A stretch of DNA of 64,000 nucleotides from Bettongia penicillata ogilbyi (taxonomy: Eukaryota > Chordata > Mammalia > Diprotodontia > Potoroidae): contig JAJHZJ010000799.1 of the NCBI GenBank assembly GCA_023548195.1, forward strand, positions 3,805,082-3,869,081. The letters run 5' to 3'. Below the pieces are notes generated by a model. It saw only the letters and a list, made by a program, of their open reading frames with translations. It made no database searches and was not told where the DNA came from. The position numbers and the translations under genes are program-made. This document shows, piece after piece, positions 12,100 to 23,514 of the stretch (position 1 is its first letter; each line of letters begins with the position of its first letter).

Positions 12100-12300
12100 C
12101 AGCAGGTAGGTGGCACGTTGGATTGAAGGTTAGACCTGGAGTCAGAAGGATCTGAGTTCAAATCCAGATTCAGATACTTCCTAGCTGTGTAATGTTGGGT
12201 GGTAACTCTCTGCCTCAGTTACCTTATCTGTAAAGTGGGGGAGTAATAATAGCGTTTACCTCCCAGTGTTGGTTGGGGATAAAATAATACCAACAATTAT
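12100..12300 (+). mobile_element. tRNA-headed CORE-SINE
   Basis: Head: agcaggtaggtggcacgttg and gacctggagtcagaaggatc. CORE: cttcctagctgtgtaatgtt. Then a ctgcctcagttaccttatct and taaagtgggggagtaataat 3' part. The tail is MIR-like rather than BovB-like. Confidence 0.75.
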
Positions 12301-12304
12301 TATA

Positions 12305-12425
12305 ATTATTCCAGCTCAGATCCTATCTGTGTGACCTTGAACAGGTCAATCCATCACCTTAGTGCTCAGGCTCTCCAACTGCAAAGTGAGAGGTTTGAAC
12401 TTGCTTATTTTCTTGTCTCCCATCT
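12305..12425 (+). mobile_element. MIR SINE fragment
   Basis: CORE phrases atctgtgtgaccttgaacag and ctctccaactgcaaagtgag, followed by aggtttgaac. Confidence 0.6.
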
Positions 12426-12484
12426 CCTATCTCCTAGAGTCTTCCAATTTATACATGAAAAGGATAGCCTCAGAGGAAGTTGTT

Positions 12485-12640
12485 TTTAGTAAGGTAAAAG
12501 CATTGATGGATCAGAAGTCAGAAGACATGGTATTTGAATCCTAGCATTTCATGTCTTTGGGTCTCAGGTCCTCCCATCAGCAGAATGAAGGAGTCCAGCT
12601 GGGCTCTCACCAGCCTCCTTTCCAACTTTAGAGTCCTTTG
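12485..12640 (+). mobile_element. MIR SINE fragment
   Basis: Head-like gatcagaagtcagaagacat and tttgaatcctagcatttcat, then cagaatgaaggagtccagct and tcctttccaactttagag, the MIR 3' end. Confidence 0.6.
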
Positions 12641-12644
12641 GTTC

Positions 12645-13638
12645 TCCTTTGGCTATTTCTTTCTCATGCATGTATACCTCTCGCTCTCTATTGGTTGGAA
12701 TGGTGTGAGAAGTGGGGAAAGGTTCATGAGAAATCTCTCTCCCAACTTTGCCAACCTTTTCCTCATGACCTCCCTTCACAACCTAGCCCTTTCCTACTTC
12801 CCTCATACGTCCTGCTTTCCACACACTCTACCATCCAATTCCCTGACCTCTTTACTGCATCTTACATAAGACACCCCATCTCTCAACTCTAGACATTTTC
12901 ACCGGCTTGGCCGTCCCCCATGCCTGGATTGTTTTCCCTTCACATTTCTGCCTCCTGGCTCCTTCAGGTCCCAATTAGAATCACCAGTCATCCTGACCTA
13001 CGTCTTGCCACTGGACTCCAATGACTCTCTGGAGGAGAGAGTGAGGCGAACAACTTTAAACTGCTCTGTTTCACTTAGATCTAATTCATTTGAAGTCCAG
13101 ACATCCTCCTCCTGATGTCATCGGTTCTCAGTGGAGAACCAAGGACGAACTTCAACAAATAACAAAATCCCATCTTCTGCAAGAAATCTTTCAAGGTCCC
13201 CCGGGTGTGTTGGTAAATGTTTAACAACCAGCTCGCCCCACTCCTACTCCACCAAAATACACATAACATCCTTTTAAGTTGAATCTGATTGCTAATATTT
13301 TCTTCATTTCCCAGGTAGTGCTTTCAGCAGTATCATTTATGTTAATAATGTCAGTTAAACTCTGCTATATATTCCATGTTTGCATATATAATATACACAC
13401 ATCTATGTAAATGTATATCTGCATATTATTAAAATGTAAATGTATGCACGCATAAATTTAAATGCACTTACACACACATCTTGCTTTTAGATAATTGTTC
13501 ACATATTGTCTCCCCCATTAGACTGTGAGCTTCTTGAGAGCAGAGATTGTTTTGTTTTTTACCTTTTTTTAATATACCCAATTCTTAACACAATTCCTGA
13601 CACATAGTAGGTGCTTAATAAATGCTTGTTGACTTGAC
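12645..13638 (+). mobile_element. L2 LINE 3' end, interrupted by a SINE
   Basis: L2 3' region on the plus strand: tgcctcctggctccttcagg near 12948, then aaaatcccatcttctgcaag near 13161, tgtctcccccattagactgt near 13507, and a terminal aggtgcttaataaatgcttg. Between 12985 and 13150 the L2 text is broken by an unrelated SINE and resumes afterwards. Another stretch at 13270-13480 is AT-rich and not clearly L2. Confidence 0.7.
12985..13150 (+). mobile_element. RTE-tailed marsupial SINE inside L2
   Basis: Text such as gtcttgccactggactccaa, ggaggagagagtgaggcgaa, ctgatgtcatcggttctcag and gagaaccaaggacgaac is the complement of the SINE at 49577-49860. It ends like the RTE remnant at 53752 (cattctcgaagaggacc). 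It splits the surrounding L2. Confidence 0.7.
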
Positions 13639-13671
13639 CTTCCTGATTTGCAGTGAGTAGAAAAGGGAGGT

Positions 13672-13855
13672 AAAGGCAGGGCTATTATTTTTGTTGTTTC
13701 ATTTTCCAGTATGTTTGACTCTTCATGAGCCTATTTAGGGTTCCTTGGCAAAGATGTTGGGGTGGCTTGCCATTTTCTTCTTCAGATCATTTTACACATG
13801 AGGAACTGAAGCAAACAGAATTAAGTGACTTGCCCAAAGGCATAATAGTTGGATA
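13672..13855 (-). mobile_element. CORE-SINE with BovB-like tail
   Basis: Minus strand. Tail complement gtatgtttgactcttcatga, then ttccttggcaaagatgttgg, then aagcaaacagaattaagtga. The tRNA-like head is missing where the TA repeat begins. Confidence 0.75.
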
Positions 13856-13892
13856 TAAATATATATATATATATATTTATTAATATATATTT
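13856..13892. repeat. (TA)n microsatellite
   Basis: Alternating TA run joining two SINE fragments. Confidence 0.85.
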
Positions 13893-13894
13893 AG

Positions 13895-14010
13895 ACTAAT
13901 CTAAAGAGATCCAATTATTATGCTTTGGAGATCATCTAATCTTATCACATCATTTATAGATCTGGAAAACATGACTCAGAGAGGTGAGAACTGTTTAAAG
14001 TCACACCCTA
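13895..14010 (-). mobile_element. MIR SINE fragment
   Basis: Minus-strand MIR: ggagatcatctaatcttatc, then tgactcagagaggtgagaac and ttaaagtcacaccc. Confidence 0.6.
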
Positions 14011-14019
14011 AAGAAAAAT

Positions 14020-14290
14020 CCAATGCCATTTAACAAATCCTTATTAAGCATTTGCTATGTAGAAGGCATTGTGCTTGGGCTCTGGGGATTTAAGCATAGA
14101 TCAGTTTGGGCCCTGAACTCAGGAAGCTGGCTATCTAACGGGAGAAAACAACCCCCATAAGTAGCTATGATATAAGGGAGAGTGTACTAGGTACAAAGAC
14201 CCAGGGAAAATGAAAGGAGAAACTTAACAGGAGGGAGATCACTGACCCTGGCAGAGAGGAGGGAGGGTGAAGCTTAGGTAACTGTCCATG
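14020..14290 (+). mobile_element. CR1/L3-like ancient repeat
   Basis: Begins aacaaatccttattaagcat and tttgctatgtagaaggcatt, then gctctggggatttaagcata and ccctgaactcaggaagctgg. This is the order of an old, widespread mammalian repeat seen four or more times here. The class is my inference. Confidence 0.5.
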
Positions 14291-14599
14291 GAGAAGATGG
14301 TTTCTGATTAAAAAAATGTAAATGGAAGTGGAGAAATGGAAAATACCAAAAGGAAAAGGGAAGGGAAGATAACAGACAAGTACAGTGAACGAGAAACACG
14401 GAACATGTCACTGTGGCTTGCACCTATTCAGCAAGGACAGAAGGACCTCAAAGGCCCCATCCAGGACCGAATCTCAGGAGCAGAGGAAGAGAAGGCCGGG
14501 CTCTTCTCTCAGCATGTGTAACCCAAACTTGCTCCTGGTTGAGAGTTGAGTTTTAGGGCATCATTTGGTCTGTATGGTGCTTTCAATCCAGGGAGAGAC

Positions 14600-14727
14600 T
14601 TTCTGTTTCACAGATATGCTCCAGTCTGAGCTATTCACTGCTTGTGATAGACCCTCTTACCTCACTGAACCGCCTCATCTCTACAATGAAGAGATTGGAT
14701 TGGATGGCCTCTAAAGTCATAATCATT
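14600..14727 (+). mobile_element. MIR-like fragment
   Basis: Traces of MIR 3' half: ctcatctctacaatgaagag, then attggattggatggcctcta. Confidence 0.5.
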
Positions 14728-14799
14728 CTAAAAGCTTTTATTAGATAAAAAGATAATGTTGTCTATAATGCAATAGGTAATATTTTATATAATAGATAA

Positions 14800-14905
14800 T
14801 ATTAAATATACACATATGTATGTGTAGGCATGTGTGTATATACACATATGTGCATGTGTGTAAATGTATATACATACATGCACATATACATACACATATA
14901 TCCAA
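14800..14905. repeat. TATG/TACA-rich compound microsatellite
   Basis: Alternating purine-pyrimidine (atatgtatgtgt, gtgtatatacacatatg). Produces tyrosine- and isoleucine-rich shadow reading frames on both strands. Confidence 0.85.
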
Positions 14906-15039
14906 ATATTCATGTGGACTCTTTGTGTCCCACCTACGGTAGGGCATTCAGAGCTCATAGTGATCTGATCACCCAACCCTGCTCCTTGAGCCCAATACAT
15001 GATGCCATTTTAATCCTCTTTGAGAGCAAAGCACAACAA

Positions 15040-15168
15040 CCAACATGCATATACATGCATATATGTAGATGCACATACATATATCTATCTATATACACAT
15101 ACATATATGTGTATGTGTATGTGTATATATATATATGTATACTCATATCTATATCTATGTATATATTG
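15040..15168. repeat. (TATG/TATC)n compound microsatellite
   Basis: Second alternating tract (catacatatatctatctat, gtgtatgtgtatgtgtatat). It lies about 140 bp from the previous one, with unique DNA between. Confidence 0.85.
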
Positions 15169-15394
15169 GAGAGGGAGAGGAGAAGGAAGAGGGGAGTGAA
15201 GAGACTGGAATCTGTTTACTTAGAAATCTTTCAGAACAGTTAGAGGAATTTGTACATATGTGCTATTGGTATATGAACATGAAGAAAATAACTTCAAAAT
15301 TAGGGATGAAACTAGGTTCAAATTCTCCCTCAGCCTTTTGTGATCTGAGGCAGGGCACTTTGCCTTTCTAGGTTTCCATGTTTGCACCATGAAT

Positions 15395-15610
15395 GGGTGT
15401 CTTAACTTGGGGTCTGTAAACTTTAAAAAAAAAACCTCCCAAAACAAAACAAAAACCTTTGATAAGTGCATTTCGGTGTAACTGATTTTCTTTGTAATCC
15501 TGTGTATTTCCTTTTATACATTTAAAAATCTCATTCCAAGGAAGGGTCCCTAGGCTCTACTAGATTGCCAGTAGGGTCTTTGAAATACAAAAAAGCTTGA
15601 GAACCCCTTG
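15395..15610 (+). mobile_element. hAT-like MITE, ttcttaacc family, copy B
   Basis: Left end gtgtcttaacttggggtctg, interior ttgtaatcctgtgtatttcc and atacatttaaaaatctcatt, right end aagcttgagaacccctt. Collinear with the copy at 8521. Confidence 0.75.
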
Positions 15611-16550
15611 ACTAGATGAACTCTAATCTCATGTCCAGCTTTAACATTCTGGATTTCTGACACCTCCCCGTTGGAGGCAGGAGGATAGCAGGGATGACCT
15701 TTCAAGGGTCCTACCAACTTAAGGAGTATGGGATTTTATAGTACTTCAAGATGTGTGGCCTCTCAAGGAGCCTGGAAATCACTCAGTGACTTGTCCATAT
15801 GGTGACTGTGCCTCACGGAAGGTAATAAACATGTGGAGCAAGTTGTCAGAGAAGGCAATTGAGCCCCTCAGATTTAATGAGCTCAGGAGAGACAGGGCTC
15901 TACATCTGGAGGGGAAGGGGATTCTGGGCCCTAGTGGGGAAACCAGGAAGGTGAGATTAAAAGCAACCAGAAGAGGGTCAGTCCGGAAGGCCCACATGGG
16001 CTTCACCTGTTTCTAGGCTTCCTCTGTTTTCCTACATTAAGGCCATAACATTATCAGGGTGATAATTTAGAATCAAGGCTTCGGTAAAGAAAACTATCAG
16101 AATAACTTTGGTGGTTGTAAGCAGATTGCGTCATGTTACAAGGAGGACTGGTGCACAGGAGGGTTAGAAAAGATAGCATCAAACAGAACATCATATGACC
16201 AGAAAAGTGGTGGCAGTGGAGCTGAATATGCAACAAGAATGGAGGATAATTGATAGTATTCCAAGTGTGCATTACTATGTATTGAGTAGTGAATAACCCA
16301 TAATTTTTATGGTGAATTTATAGAAAAATTTATAGAAAAAACATGATGAACAATTGTAGAAAGTGAGAATTTGGATGCATTTTGATCTGTACAACTACCC
16401 AGACAGGTAAGATCATGCATCTATGAATGTATTAAAAGGTAATTTTCAGAGTCTTTCAATACATTTACCTGCACTTAGAAGGCCAGGGAACAAAAAGGGG
16501 ACCAGATCTCTTGTTCCTCTCTTGTGCTATGCCCTTTTAGATGACTCTTC
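15611..16550. other. Unassigned DNA
   Basis: No exon or repeat recognised. The 75-87 residue frames at 15753-16016 on the two strands are mutual shadows without domains. Confidence 0.45.
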
Positions 16551-16554
16551 ATGA

Positions 16555-16652
16555 TCTGAAACCTCCAACTGGGTTTCTTTCCTCAACTACTTACTTTTAT
16601 AAATGAGCAAGCTGAGGCCCAGAAAAAGTGGAGTTGCCCAAGGTTTACAACA
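16555..16652 (-). mobile_element. MIR SINE, one half (split by BovB)
   Basis: Minus-strand MIR text (tttataaatgagcaagctga, then ggcccagaaaaagtggagtt, ttgcccaaggt) stops where BovB begins. Its other half appears at 17762-17820. Confidence 0.6.
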
Positions 16653-16654
16653 GG

Positions 16655-17760
16655 TTTGTTATAGTTCAGTTGTATCTTACTCTTTGTAACCCTACAGACC
16701 ATAGAATGCCAGACCCTCCTATCTTCCACTATCTCCTGAAGTCTGTCAAAGTTCATGTTCATTTTTTCCAAGACACTATTCATTCATCTTATATTATGCT
16801 GGTCCCCTTTCCCAACATCAGGGTCTTTTCCAATTAGGCCCATCTTCTCACTCTATGGCCAAAGTACTTAAGCTTCAGCTTCAGTATTTGACCTTCTAGT
16901 GAGTAGCCTGAATGAATTTCTTTAAATATTGACTGATTTGATTTCCTTGCTGTCCAAGGCACTCTTAAAAGTCTTTTCCAGCACCACAATTTGAAAGACA
17001 GAAGAAAAAAACTAAAAAAGTTTTGTCAAGATAAATCACTGGTAATAGCAGGTACTGTTTTTCAACAACCTGAGACTCTACACATTGACATCAATGGTCA
17101 ATACAGAAATAAGATTGATTATTTACTTTGCTGCCAATAGCAGAGAAACTCTATACAACCAGTTGAAATAAGACCTAGAGCTTATTGTGGCTCAGATCAT
17201 AAACTCCTTATTGTAAAATTCAGGCTTAAATTGAAGAAAGTAGAGGAAACCATCAGACAATATAGGTATGACCTAAATAACATCCCTTATGAATATGAAG
17301 TGGAGATGATGAATAGATTTAAGGAATTAAATCTGATAGATAGCATGCCTAAAGAACTATGGATAAAAGTTCACAATATTGTACAGATGGCAGCAACAGA
17401 AAACATTTCAAAGAAAAAGAAGAAAAAAGCAAAATAGCTGTGTGATGAGACTTCACAAATAGCTGAGGTAAGAAGGAAAATGAAACTTAAAGGAGAAAGG
17501 GAAACATATATCCAACTGAATGCAATATTCCAGAGAACTGCAAGGAGCGGTAAATTAAATTAAATTAAATGAGCAATGCAAAGAAATAAAAGAAAACAAT
17601 ACAATGGGAAAGATAAGAGATCTCTTCAAGAAAATTAGAGATATCAAGGGAAAATTTCATGCAAAAAAATGGATGTGATAAAAAACAAAAATGGTGGGAA
17701 TTTAAGAGAAGTGGAAGAAATTAAGGCTATGCAGGTAGTAATGGCAAAACCAACAAAGGA
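16655..17760 (-). mobile_element. RTE-BovB LINE, 5'-truncated with 5' inversion
   Basis: Two BovB pieces lie head to head. Bases 16655-16990 are the 3' end on the minus strand: minus translation gives LQEIVEDRRVWHSMVCRV, and the left edge is gttcagttgtatcttact, the complement of the BovB terminus. Bases about 17045-17755 are an upstream ORF2 piece on the plus strand. An inverted 5' portion joined to a sense 3' portion is the known product of twin priming during target-primed reverse transcription. The element is inserted in a MIR. Target duplication not clear by eye. Confidence 0.85.
17150..17437 (+). pseudogene. BovB ORF2 fragment (end of endonuclease domain)
   Basis: Plus-strand translation reads SDHKLLIVKFRLKLKK, which is the conserved SDH end of an APE-type endonuclease. 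It continues with RYDLNNIPYEYEVEMMNRFK and LIDSMPKELWIKVHNIVQ, the linker that precedes the reverse transcriptase in BovB ORF2. It ends in a stop after a lysine-rich stretch (KKKKKKAK). This is a fragment of a retrotransposon polyprotein, inverted relative to the element's 3' end, and not functional. The start is arbitrary because the upstream coding part is missing. Confidence 0.8.
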
Positions 17761-17761
17761 A

Positions 17762-17820
17762 TCAGAGACTTGTGGCTTCCAAGTAGGTTCATTGCCCACT
17801 ACGTTAAGCTATATACCATG
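17762..17820 (-). mobile_element. MIR SINE, other half
   Basis: The text gacttgtggcttccaagtag and cattgcccactacgttaagc resumes the MIR head that stopped at 16652. Confidence 0.5.
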
Positions 17821-19060
17821 ACTCCTTAAAGATTTCCTGAAGATGACGTTCTCCAGCTGTCTTCTCCATGTGTTACCCATCAGAGAGGTGTCCCCAATGG
17901 ATGCTGTCCCCTAGTTGCCTAGGTGATTGCTTCTCCTCAACACCCTTCCATAATGCATATCTTGGCAAGTGGTTAAAAGTGACATAAACTCTTTTAACAT
18001 CTGATTTCACCTGGCTACCAGATGTGCATTTGGAAGTCAGGAAGAAATGGCAATATGAGATGGAGATAAATTCCAGCATGAACGGCATTGACCCCCCCCC
18101 CCCCATATGTATATATTGAGTCTGCTACAGGACATCCTGAGGGTTTAAGCTTTGTTTAAGAGCCTTTTCAGGGAGAATACTGGAGCCATGAAAGGCAGAT
18201 AACTATTCTGTTAGCTACTCTTTTCTCTCCATAGGATGAACTCTAGAGTCTGTCATTTCAATGATGCTTTTGCTAGCATCTTAGAATCACTCGCCACCTC
18301 GACCTTCCATCATGTCTATCTTGTTAATCCCCAAAACTGAGTAGGCCTTCCCTACCAACCATGCTCCCCATTTATACTTCCAAGTTGTCAGTCATCATTT
18401 GGAAACAAACAGAAAACTTTATTAATTGAATTCATGAGAAATCCATGTTATATAAACCTTAGCTGGTCTCGTTGCTGTTTGGATATTTCTTTATCCATCC
18501 CTCAACTCCCTGTCACATTCCCTCTTGTAACCACTGAAAACTTTTTCATTTTCTTCAGAACCTTAATAACTCACCTGTACTTATCATCTCATTTTAGGCC
18601 TGAGGTCATCCTGCTTCCTTTTCTCAAGACTAGAAGTATTGTCAAAGTTCAGAGAAGTGAGAGATCTTGATAGGGTCTGTCTATTATCTATTATTTCCCA
18701 TAAGTATATAGGGTTTGACTGAAAATAAGAGAAAAGTTAAGGAAAGAAGTAGTATTTGACTTGGATCTGGAAGGATGGACACAGATAGAAGGGGAGGAAT
18801 TGGAAAGGAGGAAAGAGGGAGTATTTAAGAATTCTAGGCAACAAATAATCATGGCTCATTGATTTTTGCCTGACCTAAATCTCTAACATGGTTTCTTAAA
18901 TATAGTAGGTACTTTAATGAAACATTCATTAAGTGAATGAAGTATTTGAGGGAAAAAATGTGTTTTTCTCCAGTTTGATTATGTTGTTTACTGGCATTTC
19001 TTTAGAGCTTTGATGATTGACTTTTCGATCTTTTTCTCTATGATATTCTCATTAAAAAAT
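17821..19060. other. Unassigned DNA
   Basis: No exon or repeat recognised. A run of 13 C lies at 18092-18104. Confidence 0.45.
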
Positions 19061-19061
19061 C

Positions 19062-19118
19062 TGAAGGGGAATAGGCAGTGTGACCTAATTCTCTGGATTG
19101 AGGAGACCTGCATTTTTA
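19062..19118 (+). mobile_element. MIR SINE, left half (hosts the L1/HAL1 nest)
   Basis: MIR head text aggcagtgtgacctaattct and ggattgaggagacctgcatt stops at 19118. It resumes at 36013 with a repeated aggagacctgcatt and continues through the CORE. The repeated 18 bp is the target-site duplication of everything between. Confidence 0.75.
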
Positions 19119-20111
19119 ATCATACTTTATTTTTTCTCCAATTATATTTCAAAACAATTTTAGCATTCATTTGTAAAAATTTCATTTTAGACACAAACAC
19201 CAGAACATAAATAAGGAATAGAGAAAAGAACCAAAAACATATCATAAACTTAAATATTGTAACAAATATAAAGTTAAAAAGAAAATAAAGCATATCATGT
19301 GCATAGCAGAACTTAAGAGAGGACTCAAATTATGTAACAATAATTTTGCATTTCAAGAAAGCCTGTGTGATAAATAATACTTGTGTGGAAAATTGTCCAT
19401 CTTTGCTTCCTTGTGAGTTCTTTTGCTCTCTGCTGTGTACGCTCTTAGTTCATTCTTTTTGTCCCCTCCCCCACCCCTAGAAGTCTACAATAAAGTTCAG
19501 ATATGTTTCTTTATAACTATATATATATTACACATATGCATATATACATACACATAGACATATACATTCCCAAACATATTCTACTCCTGATCTTTGTTTT
19601 TCATGTTTGTGTAAGTCTCTTGTTTCTTATCCCTCCTGCCTCCTCTACTTTACTTTTAACCACTTTTCTCCCCTATTACTTGCCTACCCCTTCCAAGGAT
19701 TGCTCCCCTATCCTCCCATCCCATAAATCTAAACACTCTTCTAATATCCCTTTTCCCTTTTCCCTCCCCCTCCCCTCTAAAGATCCCTCTCTTGTCCTCT
19801 CTCCATTTCCTATGCCCCTTTATTTCTTCTGAATTTAGACTTTTATACTCTTCTAAATATATATGTATTGTTCCCTCTTAAATCTATTTCCAATGAAAGT
19901 AGTTTACCAGAACTATCAGCTTTCTTCCCCCACATCTAATTCCTTTGCATCAGTTCTTCCTCTTGTACCACATTTGCATAAAATAATTACTTTTTAGCTG
20001 TTCCTAAATGGTTTTACTTTTTAAATTATTTCCTACTCGGATTTTCCCCAATCTTACTTTTGAGTTACCCAATTATTAATAAGAATCTTAGGCATACATT
20101 TGCAATATACA

Positions 20112-20183
<72 letters not shown>

Positions 20184-20658
20184 AAACAGTCTGTACTTAT
20201 GAATCCTTTATAGTCAGTTTTTGGTATGTACCTCTTGGTTCTTGTATGGCAAATCTTCTATAAAGGTCAGGATTTTTTTTAACAAAGTCTTGAAAGTCTG
20301 AAAGTTTATCAAATGTCCACTTTTTTCATTTAGAATAATACTAAACTTCTCAGGGTATGATATTTTTGGCCATAGTCCTAGTTCTTTTGCTCTTCAATAT
20401 ATTATGCTCCAAGACCTGTGGTCCTTTAAGGTCTCTGCTGCCTAAGACTTGTGTGAATCTAATTATGGCACTACCATATTTAAATTGTTTTCATCTTGAT
20501 GTTTTTAATATTTTATCCTTGAGCTGGAATTTTGGAATTTGACTATGATATTCCTATGAGTTTTCCTCATAGTATCTCTTTCAAGTGGTGATTGATGGAT
20601 TTTTTTTCTATTTCTACGTTGCCCCTTTGTTCTAACACTTCAGGACAACATTCTTTTT
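19119..20658 (-). mobile_element. Outer HAL1-type element, 3' UTR and ORF1 C-terminal part
   Basis: Bases 19119-20270 are a T/C-rich 3' UTR like those of HAL1-1 and HAL1-2. Bases 20290-20658 align in order with HAL1 ORF1: ctcagggtatgatatttttg, ctggaattttggaatttgac, atattcctatgagttttcct, atctctttcaagtggtgatt match the ORF1 text at 25440-25510 and 30780-30845. ORF1 joins the 3' UTR with no ORF2, the defining HAL1 layout. Older and more mutated than HAL1-2. Broken at 20658 by L1-a. Confidence 0.7.
20107..20180. repeat. (CATA)n-(TA)n compound microsatellite
   Basis: About eight CATA units followed by a pure TA run, inside the 3' UTR of the outer HAL1-type element. Confidence 0.95.
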
Positions 20659-23258
20659 TTTATTTTTTATTTTTATTTTTTTTTTACTTTTTAAAACATT
20701 TTTATGTAAAGCTTAGAGTTCCAAATTCTATCTTTCCCTTCCTTCTCTACCCCTTTCCCGAGATGGCAAGCAATTAGATAGAAGTTGTACATGCGCAATT
20801 ATATAAAACATTTCCATATTAGTCATTTTATATAAAAAGACTCAAATAAAAGAAAAAATGAAAGAAATAAATTGAAAATAGCAGACTTCAATTTGTATTC
20901 AATCAGTATCAGTTCCTTCTCTGGAAGTGGATAGTATGCTTCATCCTTAGTCCTTTGGGATTGCCTGGTATCATTGTATTGCTAAGAATAACTAAGTCAT
21001 TCACAATTCTTCATCAAACAATATTGATGTTACTGTGTACAGTGCTCTCATAGTTCTGTTGACTTCACTATGAATCAGTTCATGTACGTGTTACCAGGTT
21101 TTTCTGAAATCCTCCTCCTTGTCATTTCTTATAGCACAATAATATTCCATTACAATCATATGCCACAGCTTGTTAGCCACTTCCCAGTTGATAGGCATCC
21201 CTTTAATTTCTAATTCTTAGTGACCATTAAAAAGATCTGCTACAAATATTTTTGTATAAATAGGTCCTTTTCTCTTTTTTTGAATGTCTTTGGGATATAG
21301 TTCTAGCAGTAGTATTTCTGGATCAAAGGGTATATATAGTTTTATAGCCCATTGAGCATAGTTCCAAATTGCTCTCCTGTATGGTTGGATCAGTTCACAA
21401 CTCCATCAACAGTACATTAGTGTCCCAGTTTTCCCACATCCCTTCCAACACCCAACATTTTTCTTTTTTGTCAGCCTGATAGGTGTGAGGTAATACCTCA
21501 GAATTGTTTTAATTTGCATTTATCTAATCAATAATGATTTAGAGCATTTTTTCATATGACTATAGATAGCTTTAATTTCTTTGTCTGAAAACTATCTGTT
21601 CATATCCTTTGACCACTTATCAACTGAGGAATGGCTCTTATTTCTATAAATTTGGTTTAGTTCTGTATGTATTTGAGAAATGAGGTCTTTATCAAGATAC
21701 TTGTTACAAAAAAAATTTCCCCCAGTTTTCTGCTTTCCTTATAATTTTGGTTACATTGTCTTTGTTTACACAAAAACTTTAATTTTATATAACCCAAATT
21801 ATACATTTTATATTTTGTAATGCTCTTTATATCATATTTGGTTCTAAATTCTTCTCTTGTCCATAAATCTGACAGATAAACAATTTCATGCTCTCTTAAT
21901 TTGCTTATGGTATCACTCCCTAAAGAGTGTAAATCATGTACCCATTTTGACCATATCTTGGTAGATGATGTGAGTTTTTGGTCTATACCTAGTTTCTATC
22001 ATACTGTTTTCCAGTTTTCCCAGGAGTCTGTCAAATAATGAGTTTTTGTTCCAAAAACTTGGATCTTTGGATTTATCATATACCAGATTACTATGGCCAT
22101 TTATTATAATGTGGTTTGCACCTAATCTATTCCACTGATCCACTACTCTATTTCTTAACCAGAATCAAATTGTTTTGATAATTACAACTCTATAATATAG
22201 TTTGAAATCTAGTATGACTAGACCACCTGTTTTTTCATTTTTTCTTTGATTTCCTTGATATCCTTGAGCTTTTGTTCTTTCAGATGAAATTTATTATTTT
22301 TTCTACTTTGATAAAATAGTTTTTGATAGTTTGATTAGTATTGCGCTGAATAAATAGACCAATTTAGGTATAACTGTCATTATTGACTTAGCCTACTCAT
22401 GAGCAATTAATATTTTTTCCAATTGTTTAGCTCTAACTTTATTTGTGTAAAAAATTGTTTTATACTTCTGTTCACATAGTTCCTTGGTTTGTCTTAGCAG
22501 GTAGACTCCCAAGTATTTTATATTGTCTACAATTATTTTAAATAAAATTTCTCTTTCTATTTGTTGTGACTGGATTTTGTTTATAACATATAGAAATGCT
22601 GATGATTTACCTGAGTTATCTTGCAACTTTGCTAAACTTGTTAATAATTTCAAGTAGTTTTTTCAGTTGATTCTGTAGGATTTTCTAAGTAATATCATCT
22701 ATAAAGGGTGATAGCCTTGCTTCCTTATTCCCTATGCTAATTCCTTTAATTTCATTTTCTTCTCTTATTGCTATAACTAACATTTCTTGTACAATATTTA
22801 ATAAGATGCGATAATGGTCATTTTTGCTTCACCCTTGATTGTATTGGGAAGGCTTCTAGTTTATTCCCATTACAGATAATGCTTGCTGATGGTTTCAGAA
22901 AAATATTACTTATCATTTCAAGATAAGTTCCATTTATTCTTCTACTCTCCAGTGTTTTCAATAGGAATGGGTGCAATATTTTGTCTAAGGCTTTTTCTGC
23001 ATCTTTTGAGATAATCATATGATTTCTCTTGGTCTTGTTATTGATATGGTCAACAATGCTGATAGTTTTCTTTATATTTAACCAGCCCTGCCTTCCTGGC
23101 ATAAATTCTACCTGGTTATAGTATTTGATCCTTGTGGTATATTGCTACTCTCTCTTTGCTAGTATTTTAAAATTTTTTCATAAATTTTCATTAAGAAAAG
23201 TGTTCTATAATTTTCTTTGTTTGTTTTGGCTCTTCCTGGTTTATGTATCAGCACCATT
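20659..23258 (-). mobile_element. L1-a, 5'-truncated L1
   Basis: Starts with a T-rich stretch (poly-A of a minus-strand element), then the 3' UTR (gagttccaaattctatcttt, agatggcaagcaattagata). It continues through the ORF2 C-terminus to the reverse-transcriptase start, ending near 23258 after the text for PGRAKTNKENY. About 2.6 kb survives. No target duplication found by eye. Confidence 0.85.
21130..23258 (-). pseudogene. L1 ORF2 pseudogene in L1-a (RT to C-terminus)
   Basis: Minus-strand pieces in several frames, in N- to C-terminal order. VLIHKPGRAKTNKENY is just upstream of RT. GRQGWLNIKKTISIVDHINN and KDAEKALDKILHPFLLKTLE are RT. DKSKDPSFWNKNSLFD is the C-terminal region. The RT catalytic segment reads as F-I-D-D in place of the usual F-A-D-D. 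Stops and frameshifts are frequent, so no protein is made. The endonuclease domain is absent because of 5' truncation. Confidence 0.8.
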
Positions 23259-23259
23259 T

Positions 23260-23514
23260 TCTGCTGTAATTTCCTGTTGGGATGAGCTCCAAACTCCTCT
23301 CCTCTTTTTTTATGGTCCTTTATCAATTGCCTTGATTGTCTCATTTCCTAAGAAATCCACCAATGTGCTAGTTTGCTTTTCATGATCATGGCAAGCATAT
23401 TTATTGAAAACCCCTTTCATCTGTTCTTCTTACAACTTCTTTTGATCTTCCCCAAACAGTGCCATAGGTCTAAATTGTCATTTCTTTTTCCCTGTAGCTT
23501 GTTACCTCCCCACA
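23260..23514. other. Unassigned sequence between L1-a and HAL1-1
   Basis: About 255 bp that matches neither the L1 ORF2 text upstream nor HAL1 ORF1 as I read them. It may be a remnant of the outer element or of an older repeat. Confidence 0.35.

Noticed and set aside
14830..15243. 137-residue plus-strand reading frame rich in Tyr, Ile and His
   Set aside because: It is the translation of TATG/TACA microsatellites; both strands and all frames give similar strings.
18092..18104. Run of 13 C as a possible functional element
   Set aside because: A bare homopolymer with no supporting context; could also be a sequencing-length artefact.
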